Assembly: GCA_037442025.1 (NCBI GenBank)
Contig: JBBIRB010000005.1
Coordinates: forward strand, 1-64,000
Direction: 5' to 3'
Length of the DNA: 64,000 nt
Origin: UBA2287 sp037442025
GTDB taxonomy: Bacteria > Bacteroidota > Bacteroidia > Bacteroidales > Tenuifilaceae
How positions within the stretch are numbered: the first letter of the stretch is position 1; each line of letters begins with the position of its first letter. The position numbers were made by a program, and so were the translations under genes. A model generated the notes under the pieces. It was not told where the DNA came from and made no database searches. It saw only the letters and a list, made by a program, of their open reading frames with translations. Positions 26,108 through 33,503 of this stretch are shown here, one piece after another.

Positions 26108-26394
26108 TTATTTTAATTTTTAGGATTATTAACTAATGTAAATTAACTGATAATTAATGGTTTCAAATTTAAATCAACATTTAAATAATTCAAAATAAAA
26201 TTTAAATAATATTATAATATCTCGAATGTGCTATTATAATTGGAATTAAGAGGTTTTTTAAATTAAATATTTATAAATAATCAATTTCTATCTTTTGAAA
26301 TTGAAAAAACCGTCATTTTTTTGTCGAAGCAACCTTTAACAAACTACTCTCCAGAACTTTTACAAACTAAAAAAGAATTAAATGAGTATCCGCA

Positions 26395-26530
26395 TTGATT
26401 CCTAATAAAATCGTATCGCTCAGAAAATCAACTTGTTTACCTCTTACCCTGGAGAGAGCAGCTTGATTTTCTTCGCTCCCTTTAGGGTAGGGGTAAATGA
26501 AGAAAATCAAGAATATATTTTAGGAACCAA
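26395..26530. ncRNA. Candidate structured RNA or palindromic element with alternative pairing
   Basis: Outer arms TTCCTAA (26399-26405) and TTAGGAA (26520-26526) extend with TTG/CAA past one mismatch. Inside, TTTACC (26436-26441) and TACCCT (26445-26450) pair with AGGGTA (26484-26489) and GGTAAA (26492-26497). CTTGATTTTCTTC (26462-26474), in the loop of that stem, is exactly complementary to GAAGAAAATCAAG (26499-26511). Ten of its bases also pair with AGAAAATCAA at 26422-26431. So one central segment has two possible partners. No coding frame, no clear promoter. It could be a small RNA, a conditional terminator-type switch, or an interspersed palindrome; strand is undecided. Confidence 0.45.
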
Positions 26531-26642
26531 AGCGGACAATCATATTCTTTTAATTCGTTTATATTTTTTTGATTGAAAATGGCTATTCCATTTTATGCTA
26601 AAAAAAATACAAATTGTAAGAAAGTGTTATTGAATATTACAT

Positions 26643-26650
26643 TACCTTTG
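26643..26650 (+). promoter_or_regulatory. -7 element (TACCTTTG) for the small lipoprotein gene
   Basis: Exact TAnnTTTG match, 30 bases before the ATG at 26681. It places transcription start after the structured element, so that element is not part of this leader. Confidence 0.6.
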
Positions 26651-26680
26651 CAAGGTTGTTCAACAAAAAACTATCAAATC

Positions 26681-26839
26681 ATGAAAAAACTTTTTCTAGT
26701 TTCTTTTGCCGCTCTTGCACTAATGTTTGCTTCTTGCGGTACTGCTACCGAGAAAAAAGCCGAAGAGCCTGCAGCTGTTGAGGAAGTTGCTGCCGACACT
26801 GCTGCTGTTCAGCAAGACACTACCGTTGTTAACGAGTAA
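26681..26839 (+). CDS. Small acidic lipoprotein (52 residues)
   Basis: Predicted lipoprotein of 52 residues. Its signal peptide has a lipobox FASC with Cys at about residue 19. The mature chain is short and acidic, rich in Ala, Glu, Val and Thr (EEPAAVEEVAADTAAV). ATG 26681 is chosen over the longer open frame because it starts a good signal peptide and follows a promoter and leader. An efficient terminator lies directly behind it. Such tiny Ala/Glu-rich lipoproteins are common and abundant in Bacteroidota envelopes; no function is known to me. Confidence 0.75.
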   Translation: MKKLFLVSFAALALMFASCGTATEKKAEEPAAVEEVAADTAAVQQDTTVVNE

Positions 26840-26860
26840 TGTAGCGGTTCAAAAAAAATT

Positions 26861-26893
26861 AAAGCCTGCTTCTTTCGAGGCAGGCTTTTTAAT
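26861..26893. terminator. Bidirectional terminator between the lipoprotein gene and aspS
   Basis: AAAGCCTGC (26861-26869) and GCAGGCTTT (26880-26888) form the stem. T runs follow on the plus strand, and A runs before it give T runs on the minus strand, so it serves both convergent genes. Confidence 0.9.
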
Positions 26894-26912
26894 TTTTTTC
26901 TTTAGGTAAGAA

Positions 26913-28664
26913 CTACTTTTTAATTATACCTATTGTGAGTTCATCCAATTGCTGCTGGCTAATTGACGATGGGGTATTTATCATTACATCGCGCCCCGAA
27001 TTGTTTTTTGGGAATGCAATATAATCGCGAATCGATTCGGAACCACCAAAAACTGCACAAATCCGATCGAAGCCGAAGGCTATGCCACCATGGGGCGGAG
27101 CCCCATATCGAAAGGCATTCAGCAGAAATCCGAACTGATGCTCGGCTTCCTCTTTAGTGAACCCTAGGGCTCCAAACATCCTTTCCTGAAGGTTCCTATC
27201 GAAAATTCGAATTGAGCCGCCCCCAATTTCAACCCCATTTATAACCAAATCGTAAGCATTTGCCCTTATAGCAGCAGGGTCGGAATCGAAAAGATGAATA
27301 TCTGAAAGAATAGGCGAGGTAAATGGATGGTGCATGGCAAAGAATCGCTGGGCCTCTTGGTCCCATTCGAGCAATGGAAAATCGACCACCCACAGCGGCG
27401 CAAAGACGTTGGCATCCCTAAGGCCTAATCTGTTTCCCATTTCAAGCCTTAATTGGCCCAATGCTTCCTGTGTTTTCTTTTGGGGGCCCGCCATTATAAG
27501 AATCATGTCGCCCTGCTTAGCACCCATGTAGTTGGCCCAAGCCATTAGTTCTTCAGAATTATAGAACTTATCAACCGACGATTTAACGGTACCATCCGAG
27601 TCGAGTTTAACATAAACCAAACCCTTTCCTCCAATTTGGGGTCGCTGAACGAATTGCGTTAGCTCATCGATTTGCTTACGAGAGTAATTAGCAGCCCCGG
27701 CAACACATATTCCACCAACGTACTCGGCATTATCGAAAACAGGAAAACCCTTACCCTTGGCTAGCGCATCGATCTGACGAATTTCCATACCAAAACGAAT
27801 ATCGGGCTTATCGGAACCATAAAGTGCAATGGCATCGGAATACGACATGCGAGGGAATGGTTTTGGAAATTCAATGCCCTTAATTGTTTTAAATAAATGC
27901 TGTGTAAGTCCTTCGAAGGTTAGTAAAACATCGTCGCGCTCAACAAACGACATTTCACAGTCGATTTGCGTAAATTCGGGCTGCCTGTCGGCACGTAGGT
28001 CCTCATCGCGAAAACATTTCACTATTTGGAAATAGCGATCCATTCCCGCAACCATCAATAGCTGCTTAAAGGTTTGGGGCGACTGGGGAAGTGCATAGAA
28101 TTCCCCTGGGTTCATGCGAGAGGGTACTACAAAATCGCGGGCTCCTTCGGGAGTCGATTTGATTAGGAAAGGGGTTTCAATCTCCAGAAAATCTTTAGAA
28201 TCGAGATATTTTCGAACCTCCTGAGCCATTTTGTGGCGCAGGATGAGTGCGTTTTTCACGGGATTGCGCCTGATGTCGATATACCGATACTTCATGCGTA
28301 TTTCATCTCCCCCATCGGTATCATCATCGATTGTAAAAGGTGGAATTTCCGAGGTATTAAGAATCGTTATTCGATCAATTGCTACTTCAATGTCTCCTGT
28401 AGGCATCTTTGAATTCTTGCTGGTCCTTTCAATAACCTTCCCTTCGCACTGCACAACAAATTCGCGACCAAGCGAATCGACTGTTCCAAGAATAGCCGAA
28501 TCGGCTTTCTCGTCGGCTACCAGCTGGGTAATTCCCCAGCGGTCGCGAAGGTCGATAAAGGTCATACCACCCAATTTACGAACCCGTTGAACCCAACCGC
28601 AAAGGGTTACATTCATGCTTACATGGGTACTCCTCAATTCCCCACAATTGTGCGATCTATACAT
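26913..28664 (-). CDS. aspS: Aspartyl-tRNA synthetase
   Basis: Class IIb synthetase of 583 residues, the bacterial length with the GAD insertion. The N-terminal OB-fold anticodon-binding domain (about 1-105) includes GWVQRVRKLGGMTFIDLRDR. Motif 2 is seen as FRDEDLRADRQPEFTQIDCE (about 215-235). The GAD domain follows at about 290-420, with the catalytic site completed by motif 3 near GIAFGFDRICAVFGG (about 535). The start ATG 28664 gives the normal short lead. The gene is monocistronic and convergent with the small lipoprotein gene. Whether it is discriminating or charges tRNA-Asn also cannot be judged by eye. Confidence 0.96.
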   Translation of the reverse strand: MYRSHNCGELRSTHVSMNVTLCGWVQRVRKLGGMTFIDLRDRWGITQLVADEKADSAILGTVDSLGREFVVQCEGKVIERTSKNSKMPTGDIEVAIDRITILNTSEIPPFTIDDDTDGGDEIRMKYRYIDIRRNPVKNALILRHKMAQEVRKYLDSKDFLEIETPFLIKSTPEGARDFVVPSRMNPGEFYALPQSPQTFKQLLMVAGMDRYFQIVKCFRDEDLRADRQPEFTQIDCEMSFVERDDVLLTFEGLTQHLFKTIKGIEFPKPFPRMSYSDAIALYGSDKPDIRFGMEIRQIDALAKGKGFPVFDNAEYVGGICVAGAANYSRKQIDELTQFVQRPQIGGKGLVYVKLDSDGTVKSSVDKFYNSEELMAWANYMGAKQGDMILIMAGPQKKTQEALGQLRLEMGNRLGLRDANVFAPLWVVDFPLLEWDQEAQRFFAMHHPFTSPILSDIHLFDSDPAAIRANAYDLVINGVEIGGGSIRIFDRNLQERMFGALGFTKEEAEHQFGFLLNAFRYGAPPHGGIAFGFDRICAVFGGSESIRDYIAFPKNNSGRDVMINTPSSISQQQLDELTIGIIKK

Positions 28665-28844
28665 ACACTTTCTTTTTAGAGGTGCGAAGGTAAAAAGATT
28701 GAACTAGGTTAGCAAAAATATTGACAATTTAATGAGTAGAATCGTTTTAAAAGTTATTCCCCAGATATACACACAATAATTATTTCAATGTCAGTGTAAT
28801 TTACTAGCATTATGGCAAATAGTTTAAACCCCAACCAATGGCAC

Positions 28845-28852
28845 TATTTTTG
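28845..28852 (+). promoter_or_regulatory. -7 element (TATTTTTG) for tadA
   Basis: Exact TAnnTTTG match, 28 bases before ATG 28880. It lies inside the longer open frame and so supports the shorter start of tadA. Confidence 0.55.
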
Positions 28853-28879
28853 AAAACCAATTGGGGTTTACTAAAAAAC

Positions 28880-29335
28880 ATGGAACCGACAACTAAATCC
28901 GATGAGCGTTTCATGGCCGAAGCCATAAAGGAAGCTGAAAAGGCTCTCCGCAAGAACGAAGTGCCAGTAGGAGCCATAGTTGTTTGCGAAGGCCAAATTA
29001 TTGCACGAGCTCACAACCTTACCGAAACATTGAACGACCCCACAGCACATGCCGAGATGCAGGCAATAACATCGGCAACATCGTATTTGGGGGGTAAATA
29101 CCTGAACCAATGTACTCTTTTCGTAACCCTCGAACCGTGCATCATGTGTGCAGGAGCAATATTTTGGTCGCAAATGGATAGGGTCGTTTACGGAGCTTCA
29201 GATCCTAAAAGGGGTTACTCTCTTTTAGGCAAAAACATCCTGCATCCGAAAACCAAGGTAGAGAAGGGAGTTCTCGAGGATGAGTCCTCTAGAATGATTA
29301 CTAATTTTTTTAAAATGCGAAGAATTGGCAGCTGA
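28880..29335 (+). CDS. tadA: tRNA adenosine(34) deaminase / nucleoside deaminase (TadA type)
   Basis: Zinc deaminase of 151 residues that converts A34 to inosine in tRNA-Arg. The active site is complete: HAE in TAHAEMQAI (about residues 54-60), with the catalytic Glu, and PCxxC in EPCIMCAGAI (about 84-93). The C-terminal helix and short basic tail match TadA. ATG 28880 starts MEPTTKSDERFMAEAIKEAE; a longer frame from 28838 is rejected because the promoter lies within it. Related guanine or cytosine deaminases share the fold, so substrate assignment is by similarity only. Confidence 0.85.
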   Translation: MEPTTKSDERFMAEAIKEAEKALRKNEVPVGAIVVCEGQIIARAHNLTETLNDPTAHAEMQAITSATSYLGGKYLNQCTLFVTLEPCIMCAGAIFWSQMDRVVYGASDPKRGYSLLGKNILHPKTKVEKGVLEDESSRMITNFFKMRRIGS

Positions 29336-29438
29336 AACTTATTTAAAATTGTTATAAATTAAGTTTTTGCTTGCAAAAGAATAAATGAAGTTTCTAATTT
29401 TAAGGCCTTTAAAAATAAAACCTTTAACTAAACATAAT

Positions 29439-30401
29439 ATGAAGACTAAAGTATTTGTAACCGCTATTGCAGTTCTATTTTCTCTTGTTTCAGCAGCTCA
29501 ATCGACAAAGAAGGACGCCGTTGATGCATATAACGAGGGGGCTCAAATGATTAAGCAAGACCCAAAAGGAGCATTGGACAAACTTTACATTTCACTAAAA
29601 ATTAGCACCGAACTGGCCGAAGAAGGTGAAGAAACCAAGGTGCTTGCCGAGAGCTTAATACCTCGCACACACCTTGAGTACGCTATGAAACTCTACCAGG
29701 AAAAGAAAATGTACGAAACTCTTGAACAGCTAGAAAAGGCTAAGGTGATGGCCGGCAAGTACGGCGATAACACAACCAAGCAGAGAGTGGATAGAACTAT
29801 TCCCCAACTATACAACCAAATGGGGGTAACCAATTATCGCTCAAACAAATTTGAAGAAGCAATTCAGTACTTTAACAAGGCGTTAGCCATTAAACCCGAT
29901 TATACCGATCCATACATAAACATGGCCCTCTCGTACGAGAAGATGAACAACTTCGAGAAAATGCTCGAAACCCTTAAGAAAACCATTGAGGTTGCTAACG
30001 CAACCAACGAGCGATCAAAGGCCGATGATGCTACTACCAAGGCAAAAGCATTCCTGTTGCGTAAAGGGGACGAGGCGCTTAAGGCCAATAAAAATCGCGA
30101 TGCCATTGAGTGGCTTAACCGCTCATTGGAGTTCGATGCCAACGATGCTTCGGTGTATTTTGCACTTACCATAAACTATATTGCCTTAAAGGACTGGGAT
30201 AATGCCATAACCAACGCTAATAAGGCACTAGAAAAAAACACCAATGGATCGATTGATGTAAATGGTGTGTACTTTCAGCTTGGAACTGCATACTATGGCA
30301 AAGGCAATACGGCTGAGGCATGTAAAGCCTTTAGCAACGTTAACGGAGCGTTTAAAGCCCGTGCTGAATACGAAATGAAAGAGGTTTTAAAATGCAACTA
30401 G
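29439..30401 (+). CDS. Exported tetratricopeptide-repeat protein
   Basis: Secreted or periplasmic protein of 320 residues from ATG 29439, which opens a signal peptide ending VSAAQ; the frame is open from 29385, but the earlier start spoils the signal. After an N-terminal helical region, TPR units are seen at about 105-140 (NQMGVTNYRSNKFEEAIQYF), 140-175 (PYINMALSYEKMNNFEKMLE), 190-225 and 225-275 (VYFALTINYIALKDWDNAI). A final incomplete repeat is YFQLGTAYYGKGNTAEACKAF. TPRs mediate protein contacts; partners are unknown. The gene is closed by a strong terminator. Confidence 0.83.
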   Translation: MKTKVFVTAIAVLFSLVSAAQSTKKDAVDAYNEGAQMIKQDPKGALDKLYISLKISTELAEEGEETKVLAESLIPRTHLEYAMKLYQEKKMYETLEQLEKAKVMAGKYGDNTTKQRVDRTIPQLYNQMGVTNYRSNKFEEAIQYFNKALAIKPDYTDPYINMALSYEKMNNFEKMLETLKKTIEVANATNERSKADDATTKAKAFLLRKGDEALKANKNRDAIEWLNRSLEFDANDASVYFALTINYIALKDWDNAITNANKALEKNTNGSIDVNGVYFQLGTAYYGKGNTAEACKAFSNVNGAFKARAEYEMKEVLKCN

Positions 30402-30423
30402 CATAATAACAAACTCCAATTTC

Positions 30424-30458
30424 AAAAAAGGTGCACTTGAGAGTGCACCTTTTTTTTA
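30424..30458 (+). terminator. Intrinsic terminator after the TPR gene
   Basis: AGGTGCACT (30429-30437) and AGTGCACCT (30442-30450) with loop TGAG, A run before and eight Ts after. Confidence 0.92.
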
Positions 30459-30472
30459 TGGGCATTATGCTC

Positions 30473-30480
30473 TAAATTTG
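30473..30480 (+). promoter_or_regulatory. -7 element (TAAATTTG) of the U32 gene
   Basis: Exact TAnnTTTG match. It overlaps the first possible TTG start codon (30478-30480) of the U32 reading frame, which argues that translation begins further downstream. Confidence 0.55.
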
Positions 30481-30498
30481 TCTGAAAATAAATATAAA

Positions 30499-32334
30499 TT
30501 GAAGTCCACCGATTCTATTGAACTGCTTGCCCCTGCAAAAAATATTGAATTTGGCAAGGCTGCCATTAACCATGGAGCCGATGCAGTTTATATTGGCTAT
30601 AGCAGGTTTGGAGCCCGCGAAGCGGCTGGTAATTCGCTTTCAGACATTGAAGCGTTAATAAATTATGCTCATTTTTTCCATGCGAGGGTTTATGTAACAA
30701 TAAACACAATTCTTTACAATAGCGAACTTGAAGAGGTACAACAGCTCATTCACCAGCTTTACAATATTGGAACCGATGCCATAATTATTCAGGATATGGG
30801 GATCCTCGAAATGAACCTTCCACCCATACCTCTTCACGCCAGTACCCAAACTCACAATTTCCAATTAGAGCGCATTTCATTCCTCGAGAAGGTGGGTTTC
30901 AGCAGGGTAATTTTAGCTCGCGAACTTTCAATAAACGAAATTGACAAAATTAAAAGGCATACAAATATTGAACTCGAAGCCTTTGTCCATGGTGCCTTAT
31001 GTGTTTCATTCAGTGGGCAGTGCTACCTAAGCCAAGCCCTAGCAAACCGAAGTGCCAATAGAGGCGTATGCGCCCAACCCTGCCGCTCATCGTTCGATTT
31101 AGTTGATGAAAATGGAAATATTCTTCAAAAGGACAAACACCTGCTTTCGCTACGCGACCTGAATCAGAGCAGTAACATTGAATCGCTCATCGATGCCGGA
31201 GTTACAACGTTTAAAATTGAAGGAAGGCTAAAGGATATTGAATATGTAAAGAACATTACAGCCTACTACAGGAAGGAAATAGACAAAATTCTAGGAAATA
31301 GGCCCCATGCAAAGAGAGCCTCTTCGGGCAGTGTTGAGATTGCATTTGAGCCTAACCCGCTTCGCAGTTTCAACAGGGGATTTACATCCCATTTTGCCCA
31401 TGGAAGGCAAAATAACATGGCAACTCATCATACCCAAAAAGCAATAGGCCAACCTTTGGGAAAGGTAATTCGAGTGGAGAATAATTGGTTTTCGATTGAA
31501 TCGGATTTCGATGTAGCCAACGACGATGGGCTTTGTTTTTTCAGTGAAAAAAAACGGTTGGTTGGGATTAAGGTGAACCGGGTTGAAAGCAATAGAATAT
31601 ATCCGCTCGATATGAATGGGCTTTATAAGGGTGCTCAAATTTTTCGAAACTCCGACAAGGCATTTACCAACCTGCTTAAGCGGAACGTTTCGAGTCGATT
31701 TATTGCTTGCGAAATTTCGATTGAACCCAACAAAAATGGGCTCACCATAACACTAATTGATGAAGATAACCTTTGCACAAGCCTTACCCAGATATTAACC
31801 CTTGAGCCAGCTAACGAACCGCAAAAGGCAAAGCAAACCATTGAAACACAGCTAAGCAAAACAGGCGAATTCCCATTTCGAGTAACCAAGGTGCAAGTAA
31901 AGGTTGCCGACAGACCAATTCCCTTTGTAACCCTTTCGCAGCTCAATTCGCTCCGTCGAAAACTTTTTGAAACGCATTCCCAGAATCGGATACAAAAACA
32001 TCCTAGGGAAACAAAAACCCTAATTCCCAATAGCCATCCTTACCCGCAGAGCCATATCGACTTCCGTGCGAACGTTTCGAATCGGTTAGCCGAAAAATTC
32101 TACCAACGGCATGGGGTTAATACCATTGAGCCCGCTTTCGAATTGCAATCGCAAATTGCAGGCGAAGAGGTAATGACCATGCGGTACTGTATTCTTCACG
32201 AATTGGGTTACTGCAATGGCAAAGAGAAGCAACCCAAAACACCAAAAAAACTATTTCTTAAGGATAATAATAAAACCTACCCTTTGCATTTCGACTGTAA
32301 AAACTGCGAAATGAGCATAATATTTCCACATTAG
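30499..32334 (+). CDS. U32-family protein (RlhA/YdcP-like)
   Basis: Member of peptidase family U32, in which characterised members act in RNA hydroxylation (RlhA on 23S rRNA, TrhP on tRNA). The U32 signature is EAFVHGALCVSFSGQCYLS, followed by NRGVCAQPCR. A DUF3656-like middle domain spans roughly residues 370-500. C-terminal cysteines (YCILHELGYC, CKNC) complete a probable iron-sulfur site. No ATG starts this frame. TTG 30499 (611 residues) is chosen because TTG 30478 lies in the promoter -7 element; the conserved domain begins with IELLAPAKN soon after either. Length and DUF3656 favour RlhA over TrhP. Confidence 0.85.
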   Translation: MKSTDSIELLAPAKNIEFGKAAINHGADAVYIGYSRFGAREAAGNSLSDIEALINYAHFFHARVYVTINTILYNSELEEVQQLIHQLYNIGTDAIIIQDMGILEMNLPPIPLHASTQTHNFQLERISFLEKVGFSRVILARELSINEIDKIKRHTNIELEAFVHGALCVSFSGQCYLSQALANRSANRGVCAQPCRSSFDLVDENGNILQKDKHLLSLRDLNQSSNIESLIDAGVTTFKIEGRLKDIEYVKNITAYYRKEIDKILGNRPHAKRASSGSVEIAFEPNPLRSFNRGFTSHFAHGRQNNMATHHTQKAIGQPLGKVIRVENNWFSIESDFDVANDDGLCFFSEKKRLVGIKVNRVESNRIYPLDMNGLYKGAQIFRNSDKAFTNLLKRNVSSRFIACEISIEPNKNGLTITLIDEDNLCTSLTQILTLEPANEPQKAKQTIETQLSKTGEFPFRVTKVQVKVADRPIPFVTLSQLNSLRRKLFETHSQNRIQKHPRETKTLIPNSHPYPQSHIDFRANVSNRLAEKFYQRHGVNTIEPAFELQSQIAGEEVMTMRYCILHELGYCNGKEKQPKTPKKLFLKDNNKTYPLHFDCKNCEMSIIFPH

Positions 32335-32353
32335 TGCATTTATGTAAATCGAT

Positions 32354-32361
32354 TACCTTTG
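32354..32361 (+). promoter_or_regulatory. -7 element (TACCTTTG) for the methyltransferase gene
   Basis: Exact TAnnTTTG match, 15 bases before ATG 32376, implying a leader of only a few bases. It supports that start over the GTG at 32334. Confidence 0.55.
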
Positions 32362-32375
32362 CAAAAAACAGTTTT

Positions 32376-33254
32376 ATGCTTCAACTATCACCCAATTGGC
32401 CCGAATACGAACTAATTGATTCCGGTAATTTCGAAAAACTCGAACGCTTCGGCAATCAAATTGTGGCTCGTCCTGAGCCCCAGTCCCTATGGGATAAAGC
32501 CCTCCCCGAGAGGGAATGGAAGCGCTTAGCCCATTCTACCTTTATATATAAACAGGGCAGTTACGTTTCGGAAGCCGAAAGGGGCGACTGGGAGAGCAAA
32601 TCCAATGCACTTAAGCAGTGGTCGGTTGAGTATTCCTATAAGGAAATGAAACTAAAATTCCGTTTGGGCCTTACAGCTTTCAAGCATGTGGGTATTTTCC
32701 CTGAGCAAGCATCGAATTGGAATTTTATTTACGACAAGGTAAAAAGCTTTCAAATAGAAAAACCAAAGGTTCTGAACCTCTTTGCCTATACTGGTGGAGC
32801 TTCGTTGGCCGCTTGTGCCGCCGGGGCTGAGGTAACCCACGTGGATTCAGTAAAACCTACTGTTACATGGGCTAATGAAAATATGACACTGTCGGGCCTA
32901 TCGAACATTCGCTGGGTTATTGAGGATGCAATGAAATTTGCTGCCAGGGAGGCCAAGCGTGGAAACCGCTATAACGGTATAATTCTCGACCCTCCGGCCT
33001 ACGGAAGGGGTCCTAGTGGTGAAAAGTGGATTCTTGAAAAATCGGTGAACGAGCTGCTTAAAATATGCCACGAAATAGGCGATCCCGAGAATCTGTTCAT
33101 TGTGTTCAACCTATACTCTATGGGATTCTCTTCGAACGTTGCCAAAAGTTTGCTCACTACCGTTTTCAACAGGAAAAATATTGAATCGGGAGAACTTGTA
33201 GTACCCGACAATTACGGTAGGATACTACCGCATGGAGTGTTCGCCAGATTTTAA
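32376..33254 (+). CDS. Class I SAM-dependent methyltransferase (RlmI-like fold)
   Basis: Cytosolic methyltransferase of 292 residues. The SAM-binding motif I is VLNLFAYTGGASLAACAAGA (about 127-146), with the acidic motif THVDSVKPTVTWA after it. Motif IV is GIILDPPAYGRG (about 200-211), the NPPY-like DPPAY of RNA m5C or m2G methyltransferases. The arrangement resembles the C-terminal part of RlmI/RlmK-type 23S rRNA methyltransferases, but the PUA domain is missing. Start ATG 32376 agrees with the promoter. An overlap of four bases with a small minus-strand ORF is seen at its 3' end. The RNA target is unknown. Confidence 0.82.
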   Translation: MLQLSPNWPEYELIDSGNFEKLERFGNQIVARPEPQSLWDKALPEREWKRLAHSTFIYKQGSYVSEAERGDWESKSNALKQWSVEYSYKEMKLKFRLGLTAFKHVGIFPEQASNWNFIYDKVKSFQIEKPKVLNLFAYTGGASLAACAAGAEVTHVDSVKPTVTWANENMTLSGLSNIRWVIEDAMKFAAREAKRGNRYNGIILDPPAYGRGPSGEKWILEKSVNELLKICHEIGDPENLFIVFNLYSMGFSSNVAKSLLTTVFNRKNIESGELVVPDNYGRILPHGVFARF

Positions 33255-33382
33255 TCCTTCTGCACTTCAAGAATTTCTTTATAAAGTTGGCAAATCGAGA
33301 CGGCTATGGTTTCAATTCCAAAATCGTTCGCTACAATGGAAGCCAGCTGATCGCTTTCAACCCTGCGCTTCTGTTGACGCAT
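33251..33382 (-). CDS. Possible small ORF or remnant downstream of ccsBA
   Basis: Minus-strand frame of 43 codons from ATG 33382 to TAA 33251; the frame stays open back to 33436 without a start. Its codon use looks like the neighbouring genes and the product is helical and mixed-charge (MRQQKRRVESDQLASIVAND). Immediately upstream, another minus-strand frame (about 33404-33510) reads like a short hydrophobic segment and stops at 33404. Together they could be one decayed or frameshifted gene tail, or a true small protein. I do not recognise the family. Confidence 0.3.
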   Translation of the reverse strand: MRQQKRRVESDQLASIVANDFGIETIAVSICQLYKEILEVQKD

Positions 33383-33503
33383 ATCGATACTTTTCAGGGT
33401 TGAATATACCCTTTTCGGGAGATTGGGGCACTTAGGTCAATCCAACAAAGTTGTTTACCCTGTAGAAAGGCGAAGAAGATGTAAATCAGAGCAGGAATTG
33501 AAA

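Larger units (their letters stand above)
26108..26680. other. AT-rich gap of about 570 bases with a structured element
   Basis: No coding frame is supported. 26108-26394 is strongly AT-rich and holds the upstream region of the H1-like gene. 26395-26530 contains the nested inverted repeats listed separately. 26531-26680 carries the promoter and leader of the small lipoprotein gene. Confidence 0.7.

Noticed and set aside
33232..33435. 67-codon plus-strand frame after the methyltransferase
   Set aside because: It overlaps the methyltransferase end in another frame and has no motif; the minus-strand frame in the same place has the better codon pattern.
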